Origin: Planctomycetota bacterium
GTDB lineage: Bacteria; Planctomycetota; UBA8742; UBA2392
DNA: 64,000 bases
Reading direction: 5' to 3'
Assembly (NCBI GenBank): GCA_020638675.1
Contig: JACKID010000003.1
Coordinates: 186,001 to 250,000, forward strand
This document shows positions 7,551-16,198 of the stretch, in pieces. A program made the translations under genes and the position numbers. The stretch's first letter is position 1, and every line of letters begins with the position of its first letter. The notes beneath the pieces are model-generated. The model ran no database searches, was not told where the DNA came from, and saw only the letters and a program-made list of their open reading frames with translations.

Positions 7551-8735
7551 CTACCCGAACGCACTGACGCCAGTAATCGCCTGGCCGATCGCGAGGCTGT
7601 GCACGTCGTTGGTGCCCTCGTAGGTCTTCACGCTCTCGAGGTTGCACATGTGCCGGATGACGTGGTATTCGAGGCTGATACCGTTGGCGCCGAGAATCTC
7701 GCGCGCCGTGCGGGCGACATCCAGCGCGATGCCGACGTTGTTCATCTTGGCCATGCTGACCTGGCTGTGGTTCATCTTGCCGGCATCTTTCAGCTTGCCG
7801 AGGTGCCAGGCCATCAGCTGGCCCTTGGTGATCTCGGTCAGCATCTTCGTCAGCTTGTGCTGCGTGGTCTGATGACCGGCCAGCGGCTTGCCGAACACGA
7901 TGCGCTCGGCCGCGTAGTTCTTCACGATGTCAAAGCACGCCATCGCGGCGCCCAGCGCACCCCAGGCGATGCCGTAGCGGGCCTGTGTCAGGCAGCTCAG
8001 CGGCCCCTTCAGGCCTTCGGCCTTCGGCAGCATGTTTTCTTCCGGCACGCGCACGTCACTGAAGAACAGCTCGCTGGTGTTGCTTGCGCGCAGGCTGGCC
8101 TTGTGGTGCTGTTCGCGCGCCTCGTAGCCGTCCATGCCCTTCTCTACAACGAAGCCCCGAATCGACTTCGGGTCGTCGCTGTCTTCGGTCTTGGCCCAGA
8201 CCACGGCAATGTCGGCCATGTTTCCGTTGGTGATCCACATTTTGGCGCCGTTCAACACCCACTCTTTTCCATCCTTCTGGGCGCGGGTGATCATGCCGGC
8301 CGGGTTGGAGCCGTAGTCCGGCTCGGTAAGCCCAAAGCAGCCGATCATGCGCGCGGCCGCAAGCTCGGGCAGCCACTTGGTCTTCTGCTCGTCGCTGCCG
8401 AAGGCATAGATCGGGTACATGACCAGCGCCGACTGCACGCTGGCAAAGCTGCGCACGCCGGAGTCGCCGCGTTCAAGCTCCTGGTTGATCAACCCGTAGG
8501 CGATGTTGTTCATGCCCGCACAGCCGTACTGCTCCGGCAGGCTTGCGCCCAGCACGCCCAGCTCACCCAGCTTCGGGATGATTTCGGTCGGGAAGGTGCC
8601 CTTCTCGTAGTTGTCCTCGATGACCGGCATGACGTGGTCGTCCACGAACTCACGCACCGTGTCACGCACGTTCTTCTCGTCCTCGTTGAGCATGTCGTCG
8701 AGGCCGAAGAAATCGGGACTCACGTATTTCGCCAT
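7551..8735 (-). CDS. gcdH: Glutaryl-CoA dehydrogenase-type acyl-CoA dehydrogenase
   Basis: A 394-residue flavoenzyme of the acyl-CoA dehydrogenase superfamily. It follows glutaryl-CoA dehydrogenase closely: Arg95 before SFASVQSALVM, IGCFGLTEPDYGS for FAD binding, RYGIAWGALGA, GANGISLEYHVIRH, and the catalytic Glu373 in YEGTND. This subfamily oxidises and decarboxylates glutaryl-CoA to crotonyl-CoA in lysine and tryptophan breakdown, passing electrons to ETF. No lysine-degradation or ETF genes lie in the window, so the substrate is assigned by similarity only. The length is normal. The gene is followed 3 bp later by the DUF1266-like gene. Confidence 0.9.
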   Translation of the reverse strand: MAKYVSPDFFGLDDMLNEDEKNVRDTVREFVDDHVMPVIEDNYEKGTFPTEIIPKLGELGVLGASLPEQYGCAGMNNIAYGLINQELERGDSGVRSFASVQSALVMYPIYAFGSDEQKTKWLPELAAARMIGCFGLTEPDYGSNPAGMITRAQKDGKEWVLNGAKMWITNGNMADIAVVWAKTEDSDDPKSIRGFVVEKGMDGYEAREQHHKASLRASNTSELFFSDVRVPEENMLPKAEGLKGPLSCLTQARYGIAWGALGAAMACFDIVKNYAAERIVFGKPLAGHQTTQHKLTKMLTEITKGQLMAWHLGKLKDAGKMNHSQVSMAKMNNVGIALDVARTAREILGANGISLEYHVIRHMCNLESVKTYEGTNDVHSLAIGQAITGVSAFG

Positions 8736-8837
8736 GGCTGTGTCTCTCGCGTCTGGTGGCTGCCGCTCTGGACCGAACCCGCAACATAGCAGTGGGCAAC
8801 AGGGGCCACAACACGAGGGCGGCCCCCGGACTGCCGC

Positions 8838-11156
8838 CTAGCGTCGCTTGCGTTTGCGCCGCTCAGGTTTGCGGCGGCGATCCTGTCGTTGCCTGCGCGA
8901 CCAGGTCGGCTGCTGGGCAAATGAGCCCAGCGGCGTGAAGCGCATGCTGCGGCTGCCAAGGTCAATGTTGCTGATCTCGACTTCCATGCGGTCGCCCAGC
9001 ATGACCTTGCGAACGCCCGCGCCGGTCTCGTAGTGCACCCAGAACTTGTGCACGTCCACCCAGCCGTCGGTCAGCTCGCTGAACTCGACGTAGCCCTCGG
9101 CCATCAGCTCATCGAGCTGCACGATCACCGAGTTGCCCGCGATACTGATTACCGTGCCTTGCATCGCCTCGCCGATCCGTGGCAGCAGCAGACGCAGCAC
9201 CTTGATCTGGTCGGCCGCCAGCTCGCCCCTGTCAGCTCTTATGCTGCGCTCGGTGCAATGAGCGGCTATGTGCGGCAGGCTGAATTCCCAGCGCTCAAAG
9301 TCCGGAATGCGCCGCCCGTCGCGTTTGGCCTTGCCCGCCGGCGCTTTGCTGCCATCAGCCCAGGTCAAGCCGCTCGCTTCACTCTCCCAGCGCAGAACGC
9401 CGCCCGCGCCGATGTATTCCGTCAGCACCTGGTGCGTCAGCGTGTCGGGGTAGCGGCGAATCGGCGATGTGAAGTGCACGTACTTGTCGAGCGCCAGGGC
9501 GAAGTGCAGCTCCGGCCCGGCGTGATAGGTCGCGCGCGCCATGCTTCGCAGCAGCGCAAAGTGAATCGCCTGGAAGCCGGGCCGGGTCTTCACGTCGTCG
9601 AGAAACGCCTGCACGCCGCCGGGCTTTTCCCAATCGGGCGGGTTGATCTTCAGCTCGTCGCAGAACTCCTCGAAGTCGTCCACGGAGTCTTCATCGGGCG
9701 CCGGGTGCACACGCCCGATGTAGGGCAGACCTCGCTCAAGCAGAAACGTGGCCACGGCCTCGTTGCAGATCAGCATGAACTCTTCGATCAGGTTGTGTGC
9801 AATGTCGTGATGTTCCGGCTCGACGCTGATCGCGATGCCCGCCTTGTCCACGATCACGTGGGGGCGCGGGATCTCGAGTACCATGGCGCCGCGTTTCAGC
9901 CGGCGTTGCAGCAGTGCGTCGGCCAGCTTGCGCCCGTCGACCAGCAGTTTGTCGACGACCTCGTCGCCGCAACTGCCTTTGCCCTCCAGCACCGGCAACA
10001 CTTCTTCATACGTGAGGTAGCGGCGCACGCGCAGCACGGATTGCACGATCTCGCGCCGTTTCATCTCGCCGGATTCGTCGAACACCATGAAGCAACTCAG
10101 TGCCAGGCGGTCGACGCTGTCGTGCAGGCTGCACAACCCGGCCGAGAGCTCCTTGGGCAGCATCGGAATCAGCTTGCCGGGCAGGTAAACGCTGGTCGCG
10201 CGGAAGCGCGCGTCCTCGTCCAGCGCGCTGCCCGGCGAGATGTAGTGGCTGACGTCGGCAATGTGCACGCCCAGGCGGGTCAGCCCGCCATCAAGGTGCT
10301 CAATGCTGATCGCATCGTCATGGTCTTCTGCGTCCTTGGGGTCGATCGTGATGATCGGCAACTCGCGCAGGTCAACGCGGCCTTGGAACTCGGCCGGGTC
10401 GGGGTGCGCGGGGAGCGCCTGGGCCTCGCGCAGGGCGTCGGGGTCAAAGTCGCCCGGGAAGCCGAACAGCGCGACCAGGTTGTCGAGGTCATGCAGCGGG
10501 TTGTCGATGCTGCCGACGCTGCCAAGCAGCTCGGCGCGCGTGCGGCCCTTGCTGTCGGGCTTTCGGTGCAGCTTCACGCGCACGACGGTGCCGGACTTCG
10601 TGTGGTGGGTCTCGTGCGGCTGCAGGTAGGCGTAGCGCGGCAGGTTGTAGCCTTCCAGGCGCACCCGGGCCTGTCCGCTGTAGGAGTACTCCAGCACGCC
10701 GGCCGCCTCGTTGGGGCGCGCGTCGATGATGCTCAGTACCCGCCCGTTCAGACGCTCGCCCCGGTCGCCGTCGCGGCGCCCGCTGCGGCCTTCCTTATAT
10801 GTTGCGAGGACCAGGTCGCCGTCCTGTGCGCCCTCCTCAAGCCCGGTTGGGACATCGATCGTCGGGATATTTCCGTCGCGGGGCACCACGAACCCGCCGG
10901 CTTTGCCGTAGCCACGCGAGCGTCGATACATGCCCACTGCCGCGCGGACCGAGACTGCCTGATAGCGCTTGCCTTTCTGGCGCTGCAGCTTGCCCGCGAA
11001 GGCGAGCGACTCGAGCCAGTCCTGCAGATCGCCCGAAACCTCCACACCCAGCTCGCCCGCGATATCTTCAACGGACTGCGGTTCGGCGCAGAACGCGAGC
11101 AGTTTCGCAAGCGTCTCGTCGGCGAAGCGGGTCGACTGGTTCGGGGCGTTGGTCAA
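8838..11156 (-). CDS. rnr: Ribonuclease R (RNB-domain 3'-5' exoribonuclease)
   Basis: A 772-residue exoribonuclease that degrades structured RNA. It has an N-terminal winged-helix-like region (about 10-75), cold-shock-like domains (about 80-240), the RNB catalytic domain with DPKDAEDHDDA at 272-282 supplying the Mg-binding aspartates, a C-terminal S1 domain (about 655-740) and a very basic tail (RRKPERRKRKRR). Family members are usually 720-820 residues. The start is TTG at 11156, supported by GAAAGG a few bases upstream and by the full N-terminal domain; no ATG or GTG fits better. The ABC permease gene ends 66 bp upstream on the same strand. Confidence 0.93.
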   Translation of the reverse strand: MTNAPNQSTRFADETLAKLLAFCAEPQSVEDIAGELGVEVSGDLQDWLESLAFAGKLQRQKGKRYQAVSVRAAVGMYRRSRGYGKAGGFVVPRDGNIPTIDVPTGLEEGAQDGDLVLATYKEGRSGRRDGDRGERLNGRVLSIIDARPNEAAGVLEYSYSGQARVRLEGYNLPRYAYLQPHETHHTKSGTVVRVKLHRKPDSKGRTRAELLGSVGSIDNPLHDLDNLVALFGFPGDFDPDALREAQALPAHPDPAEFQGRVDLRELPIITIDPKDAEDHDDAISIEHLDGGLTRLGVHIADVSHYISPGSALDEDARFRATSVYLPGKLIPMLPKELSAGLCSLHDSVDRLALSCFMVFDESGEMKRREIVQSVLRVRRYLTYEEVLPVLEGKGSCGDEVVDKLLVDGRKLADALLQRRLKRGAMVLEIPRPHVIVDKAGIAISVEPEHHDIAHNLIEEFMLICNEAVATFLLERGLPYIGRVHPAPDEDSVDDFEEFCDELKINPPDWEKPGGVQAFLDDVKTRPGFQAIHFALLRSMARATYHAGPELHFALALDKYVHFTSPIRRYPDTLTHQVLTEYIGAGGVLRWESEASGLTWADGSKAPAGKAKRDGRRIPDFERWEFSLPHIAAHCTERSIRADRGELAADQIKVLRLLLPRIGEAMQGTVISIAGNSVIVQLDELMAEGYVEFSELTDGWVDVHKFWVHYETGAGVRKVMLGDRMEVEISNIDLGSRSMRFTPLGSFAQQPTWSRRQRQDRRRKPERRKRKRR

Positions 11157-11221
11157 AGCGGCCTTTCAACAGGCCGCCATCAAAGGCAAATCGAGCGGCG
11201 GCACAAGGTGCCAGACCGAAA

Positions 11222-12025
11222 TCAGTGCACCATGCGCTTGCGCATGCGGCGCGGCACAACCACGGACAGCACGGCGCTGATGGCCAGAATCCAGACCGCA
11301 TCCACGCCGTGGGTCCAGTCCAGCGGTCCCTGCGCCAGCCCGCGCATGAGCCGGACGCAATGATAGAGCGGCGTGAACCACGCGATGGTCTCGGCGTGGC
11401 CGCCCGCCATGTTCGGGTTGTCCAGCGGGAAGAAGATGCCTGAAAACAGAAACAGCGGTGTCAGCCACAGCGTGTAGTAGAAGCCGTAGTAGTTGATATT
11501 GCGGATGCTGGCAGTGAATGACAGCCCGATCAGCGCGAACATGTTCGCGGTCAACAACATCGCCACCGGCAGGAGCACGCCCCAGGGGCTGGTGATGATC
11601 CGATAGCCGGCCGCGGTAAAACACAGCAGCACGGTCATGAACGCGATGCCGTAGATCAGCCCGCGCGAGATCGCCCACAGTTGCTCGCCGAACGCGATGT
11701 CCTGGATCTGTGCCGGCGTAGCGAGGTAGGCGTCATACAGCTTGGCGAAGTTCATCTTGACGAAGACGTTGTAGGTCGACTCGAAGCTCGCGCCCTGCAT
11801 CGCCGATGCCGCCATCAGCCCGGGCGCGATGAACTCGATGTAGCTCAGCCCGTTCACGCCGCGCCCCACGAACATCCCGAGCCCGAGCCCCATGCCCAGC
11901 AGGTAAAGCACCGGGTCAAAGAAGTTCGGCAGGATATTGGTCATCCACGTGTGCGAATACTCCGTCATGTTCCGTCGCCAGACGGAAACGGCCGTGGTCA
12001 GGTTGATGTCGCCGGGCAGCTTCAT
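11222..12025 (-). CDS. ABC-2 type transporter permease (NodJ/DrrB-like)
   Basis: A 267-residue membrane protein with six predicted helices. The conserved ABC-2 stretch is visible (GLMAASAMQGASFESTYN, FVKMNFAKLYDAYLATP, LFLFSGIFFPLDN). It overlaps the preceding ATPase gene by 4 bp (ATGA), so the two form one transporter, with this subunit forming the channel. The NodJ/DrrB branch exports lipo-oligosaccharides, drugs or other amphiphiles; the actual substrate cannot be read from the sequence. The ATPase gene precedes it and the rnr gene follows 65 bp later, possibly in the same transcript. Confidence 0.88.
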   Translation of the reverse strand: MKLPGDINLTTAVSVWRRNMTEYSHTWMTNILPNFFDPVLYLLGMGLGLGMFVGRGVNGLSYIEFIAPGLMAASAMQGASFESTYNVFVKMNFAKLYDAYLATPAQIQDIAFGEQLWAISRGLIYGIAFMTVLLCFTAAGYRIITSPWGVLLPVAMLLTANMFALIGLSFTASIRNINYYGFYYTLWLTPLFLFSGIFFPLDNPNMAGGHAETIAWFTPLYHCVRLMRGLAQGPLDWTHGVDAVWILAISAVLSVVVPRRMRKRMVH

Positions 12026-12951
12026 CCTTCCAGCCCCCGGCCGGTGATCTTGAGGAACACGTCCTCTAACGTGCTGCGGCGCAGCAGGGTTTCGGCGTCG
12101 GGCAGGAGCTGGGCGGCCCGGGTCACGACCTCCTCGCCGTTGTCTACATATAGAAGCAGGCGGTCGTGATGTACTTCGCTGCGCTTGGCCATGCCCTGCA
12201 ACTCCTTGCCCGGTTCGGGCACTTCGTTGGCCACCTTCAGGCTGACTTCGACCACGTGGCTGCTGACGTGCTGACGGATCAGCTCGCGGGGCGCCCCTTC
12301 AGCGACGATCTTGCCCTTGTCCATGATCACCAGCCGGTCGCAGAGCTGCTCGGCCTCGTCCATGTAGTGCGTGGTCAGGATCAGCGTGGCGTCGCGCCGC
12401 TTCAGGTCGCGCATGCGGTCCCACAGGTTGATGCGCGCCTGCGGGTCGAGGCCGGTGGTCGGCTCGTCCAGCACCACCAGCTCCGGGTTACCGACCAGCC
12501 CGCGCGCGATCAGCACACGGCGCATCATGCCGCCGGACAGCTCCAGCACCTTCGAGTCCGCCCGGTCGGACAGGCGCACGAATTCCAGCAGCTCGGCCGC
12601 GCGCTCCTTGGCCTGCCGACGATTGAGCCCGTAAAAGCGGGCGAAAACCTCAAGGTTCTCACGGACAGTGAGTTCCTGGTCGAGATTGTTGTCCTGCGGC
12701 ACCACGCCCAGCTTCTGCTTGACCGAGCGATCGTTCGCGCCGCCCGAGACTTCCAGCCCCAGGATCTTCAGGCTGCCGCCGCCGACCGGTGAAGCCCGGT
12801 AGATCATGCGCATGGTGGTCGTCTTGCCCGCGCCGTTTGGCCCGAGAAAGCCGAAGCACTCGCCACGCACGATTTCAAAGTCAATGCCGTCCACGGCGAC
12901 GAAGTCACCGTAGTTCTTGCGCAGCCCCTTGCCGGTCACCACCGAATCCAT
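12022..12951 (-). CDS. ABC transporter ATP-binding protein (NodI/DrrA-like)
   Basis: A 309-residue ATPase with Walker A GPNGAGKTT (37-45), Q-loop in VPQDNN, signature LSGGM (138-142), Walker B LVVLDEP (158-164) and the switch His195 in LTTHYMDEAEQLC. The C-terminal ~80 residues form the extra domain typical of NodI/DrrA-type exporters, including the arginine-rich segment ending in LEDVFLKITGRGL. It energises the permease encoded directly downstream with a 4-bp overlap. The gene is divergent from the secreted propeller protein at 13048, with a gap of about 95 bp that must hold both promoters. Confidence 0.92.
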   Translation of the reverse strand: MDSVVTGKGLRKNYGDFVAVDGIDFEIVRGECFGFLGPNGAGKTTTMRMIYRASPVGGGSLKILGLEVSGGANDRSVKQKLGVVPQDNNLDQELTVRENLEVFARFYGLNRRQAKERAAELLEFVRLSDRADSKVLELSGGMMRRVLIARGLVGNPELVVLDEPTTGLDPQARINLWDRMRDLKRRDATLILTTHYMDEAEQLCDRLVIMDKGKIVAEGAPRELIRQHVSSHVVEVSLKVANEVPEPGKELQGMAKRSEVHHDRLLLYVDNGEEVVTRAAQLLPDAETLLRRSTLEDVFLKITGRGLEG

Positions 12952-13047
12952 GGGACGACTTATAGCAGCGCTATCTCGTTGACGCCCACGTGGGGCCGAC
13001 CTAAGAGGGGAACTCGCTCACAATCTATTTGCCGGAAGGAGACTGCG

Positions 13048-14928
13048 ATGAGGACTCATGCGTTGTGGATCTTGTGTCTTGGAGCCCTGATTGGCTTGGC
13101 GGTGCAGAAGGGCGCCCCTGTCCAGGCCCAGGGCACGGACGGCCCCACCGTGATGGCCGAGGGCAAAGAACTGGCTTCGGGAAGCACATACATCATTCCC
13201 GGCCACTCCGAGGCCAACAGCCTGGCCCTGTTCAGCGAGAGTGTGCAGGTCGTCAGCCTTTACAACAAGACCGGCAAGGTCCTGACCGTCAACAAGGTCG
13301 AGGTCGCCGTCGGCGAAGGCATGAAGACCGAAGAGTTCACGCTGCTCAAGGACGAGATCAAGCGTGCGCCGCTGGGCGACGTCACTGAAACCGTTGCCGA
13401 CGGCAAGAACTGGGGTTTCAAGGTGCGTTTCTACCCGGTCGAGTCGGGAGTGCGCGCCGCCAAGATCACCGTCACCTACAACACCGACAAGACCTATGAG
13501 CTTAACCTGCAAGGGCGCGGGCGCGGCGAAACCAAGTTCTTCAGCCACGGCGCAACCGCCCTGCACAAGCTGTTCGGCAGTGAAAAGACAGACGAAATGC
13601 TCAGTGGCGCGGTCGGCGGCCCCGACGGTTCGATCTACTTCACCGGGGAGGCGACCCAGATCGCCGACAAGTTCAGCACCGACATCTTCTGGGGCAAGGT
13701 CAACGCGGACGGCACGCTCGCCTGGGCGCAGCTCTGGAACGGCAAGTACATGGACCGCAGTCCGGACTCCGGCCAGAACGCCGAGACCGGTGGCACATCC
13801 GGCAGCCTCGCCGTGGACGCCGAGGGCAACCTGTACCTGTGCGGCGAGACCAGCCCCGCCAGCTACAACAGCAACTTTGCGGCCCTTGTCATCAAGGTCG
13901 ACGGCAAAACCGGGCAGCCGCTATGGGAGCAGCAGTGGCGCCCGGAGTGGGCCACCAGCCTGATCGCGCGCCAGAGCGCTGCGGCCTACGCACTCACCGT
14001 TCGCGACGGGACGGTCTACGTCACCGGTGTCACCGCGGGCGACGCCGAAGTAGTGCTGCTGCAACTGAACGCGGCGGACGGCACCCTGAAGTCTCAATTC
14101 AGTTTTGACCCGACGCCCGGGAGCAACGACCGCGGCTACACCATCGTCGCGCACGAAGGCGCGGTCAGCATCGGCGGGCTTGCGAATGGCCAGGCTTTCG
14201 TTGCGCGCATCGACCTCTCCGGCGACAAGCCCAAGGTCGCCTGGAGCAAGCTGCTCGATATGGGGCGCGGCAGTAACGTCAACTGCCTCGACACTGACAA
14301 CGAAGGCAACCTGTACGCAAGCTGCGACCGCAGGGGCGCCACCACGTTCTTCAGTGCGGTCCGCATCAACAAGGACGGCAGCTTCGCCTGGGGGAAAACC
14401 TGCACCGGCACTGCCGGCGACCGCAACAACACACACCTGGTGCGGGTGATTGGTGACACCGTGTACGTCGGCGGACGCCTTGGCGCGAGCGGCCTGTTCG
14501 ACACCGCCTCCGGCGACGGGCTTCTGCTTGCGCTCAACACGGCCGACGGCGCCGAAAAGTGGACTGCTTTCTACTACACCGGCACCGGCCCCGACGAAGC
14601 CGGCGAACACCGCATCAAGGGCGTCGCTATCAGCGGCGACACATTGACGGTCGTCGGCCAGGGCTACACCGGCAGCCGGAACGGCGAGCGCTACTGGGGC
14701 TACTGGTACAACGGCGTCACGGGCATCGAGGACTACAAGCCGGAGATGTCCGACCTCGGCGTGGCCGAAGACGCCGTCAAGCCCGTAGAAAAGGGCTCTC
14801 TCAAGCCTGCGGCAGACGCACGTACGCTGGTCGATCTGAAGGACAAGCTGGACTGGATCGACGCCGACGCGAAAACGGGGCAACCCAGCGATGGCGACAT
14901 CTCTGTCTGGCAGATCAAGTTGAAGTAG
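13048..14928 (+). CDS. Secreted ASH-domain and beta-propeller protein
   Basis: A 626-residue exported protein. The ATG at 13048 follows AAGGAG at the right spacing and opens a signal peptide (residues 1-27, cleavage near VQAQG). Residues about 60-155 (SLYNKTGKVLTVNKVEV, FKVRFYPVESG, ITVTYNTDK, LQGRGRG) look like an ASH/HYDIN-type immunoglobulin fold. The remainder contains repeated blades of the type GPDGSIYFTGEA, DAEGNLYLCGET, DNEGNLYASCD, each followed by KVNADG-type strands, as in SBBP-repeat propellers. No catalytic motif is visible. An intrinsic terminator follows the stop. It is probably a periplasmic or surface protein of unknown role. Confidence 0.8.
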   Translation: MRTHALWILCLGALIGLAVQKGAPVQAQGTDGPTVMAEGKELASGSTYIIPGHSEANSLALFSESVQVVSLYNKTGKVLTVNKVEVAVGEGMKTEEFTLLKDEIKRAPLGDVTETVADGKNWGFKVRFYPVESGVRAAKITVTYNTDKTYELNLQGRGRGETKFFSHGATALHKLFGSEKTDEMLSGAVGGPDGSIYFTGEATQIADKFSTDIFWGKVNADGTLAWAQLWNGKYMDRSPDSGQNAETGGTSGSLAVDAEGNLYLCGETSPASYNSNFAALVIKVDGKTGQPLWEQQWRPEWATSLIARQSAAAYALTVRDGTVYVTGVTAGDAEVVLLQLNAADGTLKSQFSFDPTPGSNDRGYTIVAHEGAVSIGGLANGQAFVARIDLSGDKPKVAWSKLLDMGRGSNVNCLDTDNEGNLYASCDRRGATTFFSAVRINKDGSFAWGKTCTGTAGDRNNTHLVRVIGDTVYVGGRLGASGLFDTASGDGLLLALNTADGAEKWTAFYYTGTGPDEAGEHRIKGVAISGDTLTVVGQGYTGSRNGERYWGYWYNGVTGIEDYKPEMSDLGVAEDAVKPVEKGSLKPAADARTLVDLKDKLDWIDADAKTGQPSDGDISVWQIKLK

Positions 14929-14943
14929 TGGCATTGTTCAGTG

Positions 14944-14978
14944 AACCGCCGCGCCTCGGCGCGGCGGTTGTCTTTCTT
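14944..14978 (+). terminator. Intrinsic terminator after the propeller gene
   Basis: A 10-bp perfect stem AACCGCCGCG / CGCGGCGGTT (14944-14953 and 14960-14969) with a 6-nt loop is followed by GTCTTTCTT. It ends 11 bp before the grpB-like start codon, so grpB must have its own promoter or rely on read-through. Confidence 0.8.
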
Positions 14979-14989
14979 ATGATCGGCAT

Positions 14990-15586
14990 ATGCCCGACCC
15001 CATCATCCTGGTTGATTACGACCCTGCCTGGCCGGGGAGCTTCGCCCGCGAGGCCGACGCGCTGATGAAGGCCTTCGGCGACACGCAGCATCTCGTGGAG
15101 CACATCGGCAGCACGGCCGTGCCCGGTTTATCGGCCAAGCCGGTGATCGACATCCTGGTCGCCGTCGCAGACGAAGCACTGCTCGACACAGCAACCGAAG
15201 AGGAAGCCGTACCCGGAGAGGAAAGGGCGATCGATCCGCGCGGCAACGCCGCTCACGTCAGGCTCGTACGCGCCGTGACAGGCTGCAAGTTCTCCTACCG
15301 CGGCGTAAACGGGCTGCCGGGCAGGTTGTACTTCTTCCGACACCGCGAGGGCCGCAGCGCGCACGTGCATATCGCCCAAGACGGATCGTGGTTCGTTCAC
15401 GACCAGCTGCTGTTCCGCGACTGGCTGCGCACGCACCCCGAAGACGCCAAGGGCTACGAAGCCCTGAAGCTCGACCTGGCGGGCAAACACCGCGACGACC
15501 GCGTTGCGTACACCATGGCCAAGTCGGGCTTCATACGCGACGTTCTGCTGCGGGCCGGGGGCATTGGTCCGTGGCTGCGCCAATAG
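14990..15586 (+). CDS. GrpB-family nucleotidyltransferase-fold protein
   Basis: A 198-residue protein of the GrpB/UPF0157 family. The diagnostic N-terminus is present: VDYDPAWPGSF, then HIGSTAVPGLSAKPVIDILVAV (about 35-57), where GST and the two aspartates of the Pol-beta-type nucleotidyltransferase fold sit. The C-terminal half has the usual LYFFRHREGRSAHVHI and LLFRDWLRTHPEDA segments. Family length is about 170-200. Members are small cytoplasmic proteins whose physiological substrate is poorly defined, some linked to dephospho-CoA kinase as a fused domain. The gene is not obviously in an operon. Confidence 0.88.
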   Translation: MPDPIILVDYDPAWPGSFAREADALMKAFGDTQHLVEHIGSTAVPGLSAKPVIDILVAVADEALLDTATEEEAVPGEERAIDPRGNAAHVRLVRAVTGCKFSYRGVNGLPGRLYFFRHREGRSAHVHIAQDGSWFVHDQLLFRDWLRTHPEDAKGYEALKLDLAGKHRDDRVAYTMAKSGFIRDVLLRAGGIGPWLRQ

Positions 15587-15643
15587 AGGATCTCTTGGCG
15601 CCCTGAGGCACTCGATGGGCGTGAATCCTGATAAACTGGTCGC

Positions 15644-16138
15644 GTGACCCAGCTCGATCTCGAAAGTCTCTGGCGCGACCACGGCGTCGACCTGCAGCGT
15701 TTCCTGCGAGTGCTGGGCGCACGCCCCACGGAGGCCGAGGACGCCGTGCAGGAGGCCTTCCTGCAGGCGCTGCGCACGCCGCCACAGGAGCGTTCACCGG
15801 GCGAGACGGCCGCGTGGCTGCGCACCGTCGCCAAGAACGTCTTCCTCAAGTCGCTGCGCAAGACGCGCAAAGTCGTTTCCGTGGACATGCAGACCATCGA
15901 GCAGGACTGGGCCGACGTCGCCGGCAACGACGGCGCACAGGGCATGGTCGAGGCGCTCAAACGCTGCATCTCTTTCCTTGATGAGCGCGAGCGCCGTGTG
16001 CTCCACTTGCGCTACAACCTGAACGCCAGCCGCGAGCGCATGGCCGAAGACCTGGGGCTGAGCGAGGGCGGCGTGAAGAACCTGCTGGAACGCGTAAAGG
16101 CCAAGCTGAAGGAATGCGTCGAACGCGGGCAGAGATAG
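15644..16138 (+). CDS. ECF-type RNA polymerase sigma factor
   Basis: A 164-residue group 4 sigma factor with sigma-2 (LDLESLWRDHG to DAVQEAFLQALR, residues 3-50) and sigma-4 (ERRVLHLRYNLN, MAEDLGLSEGGVKNLLERVKAKL, about 115-155) and nothing else. The start is GTG at 15644; no ATG fits ahead of the sigma-2 helix. The next gene, 60 bp downstream on the same strand, encodes a one-pass membrane protein with a FecR-like outer domain, which is the expected organisation of a membrane-sensed ECF system. The regulated genes are unknown. Confidence 0.9.
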   Translation: MTQLDLESLWRDHGVDLQRFLRVLGARPTEAEDAVQEAFLQALRTPPQERSPGETAAWLRTVAKNVFLKSLRKTRKVVSVDMQTIEQDWADVAGNDGAQGMVEALKRCISFLDERERRVLHLRYNLNASRERMAEDLGLSEGGVKNLLERVKAKLKECVERGQR

Positions 16139-16198
16139 CGCGCTGGTTTTTCTGAGTTTTTCGAAGGACATTCGGCGGGGCCGGGGACTGGTCTACTG

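Noticed and set aside
9033..11363. A 776-codon open frame antisense to rnr
   Set aside because: GC-rich codon bias opens the antisense frame. The product is Arg/Val/Ala/His-rich with no domain, while the minus strand clearly encodes RNase R.
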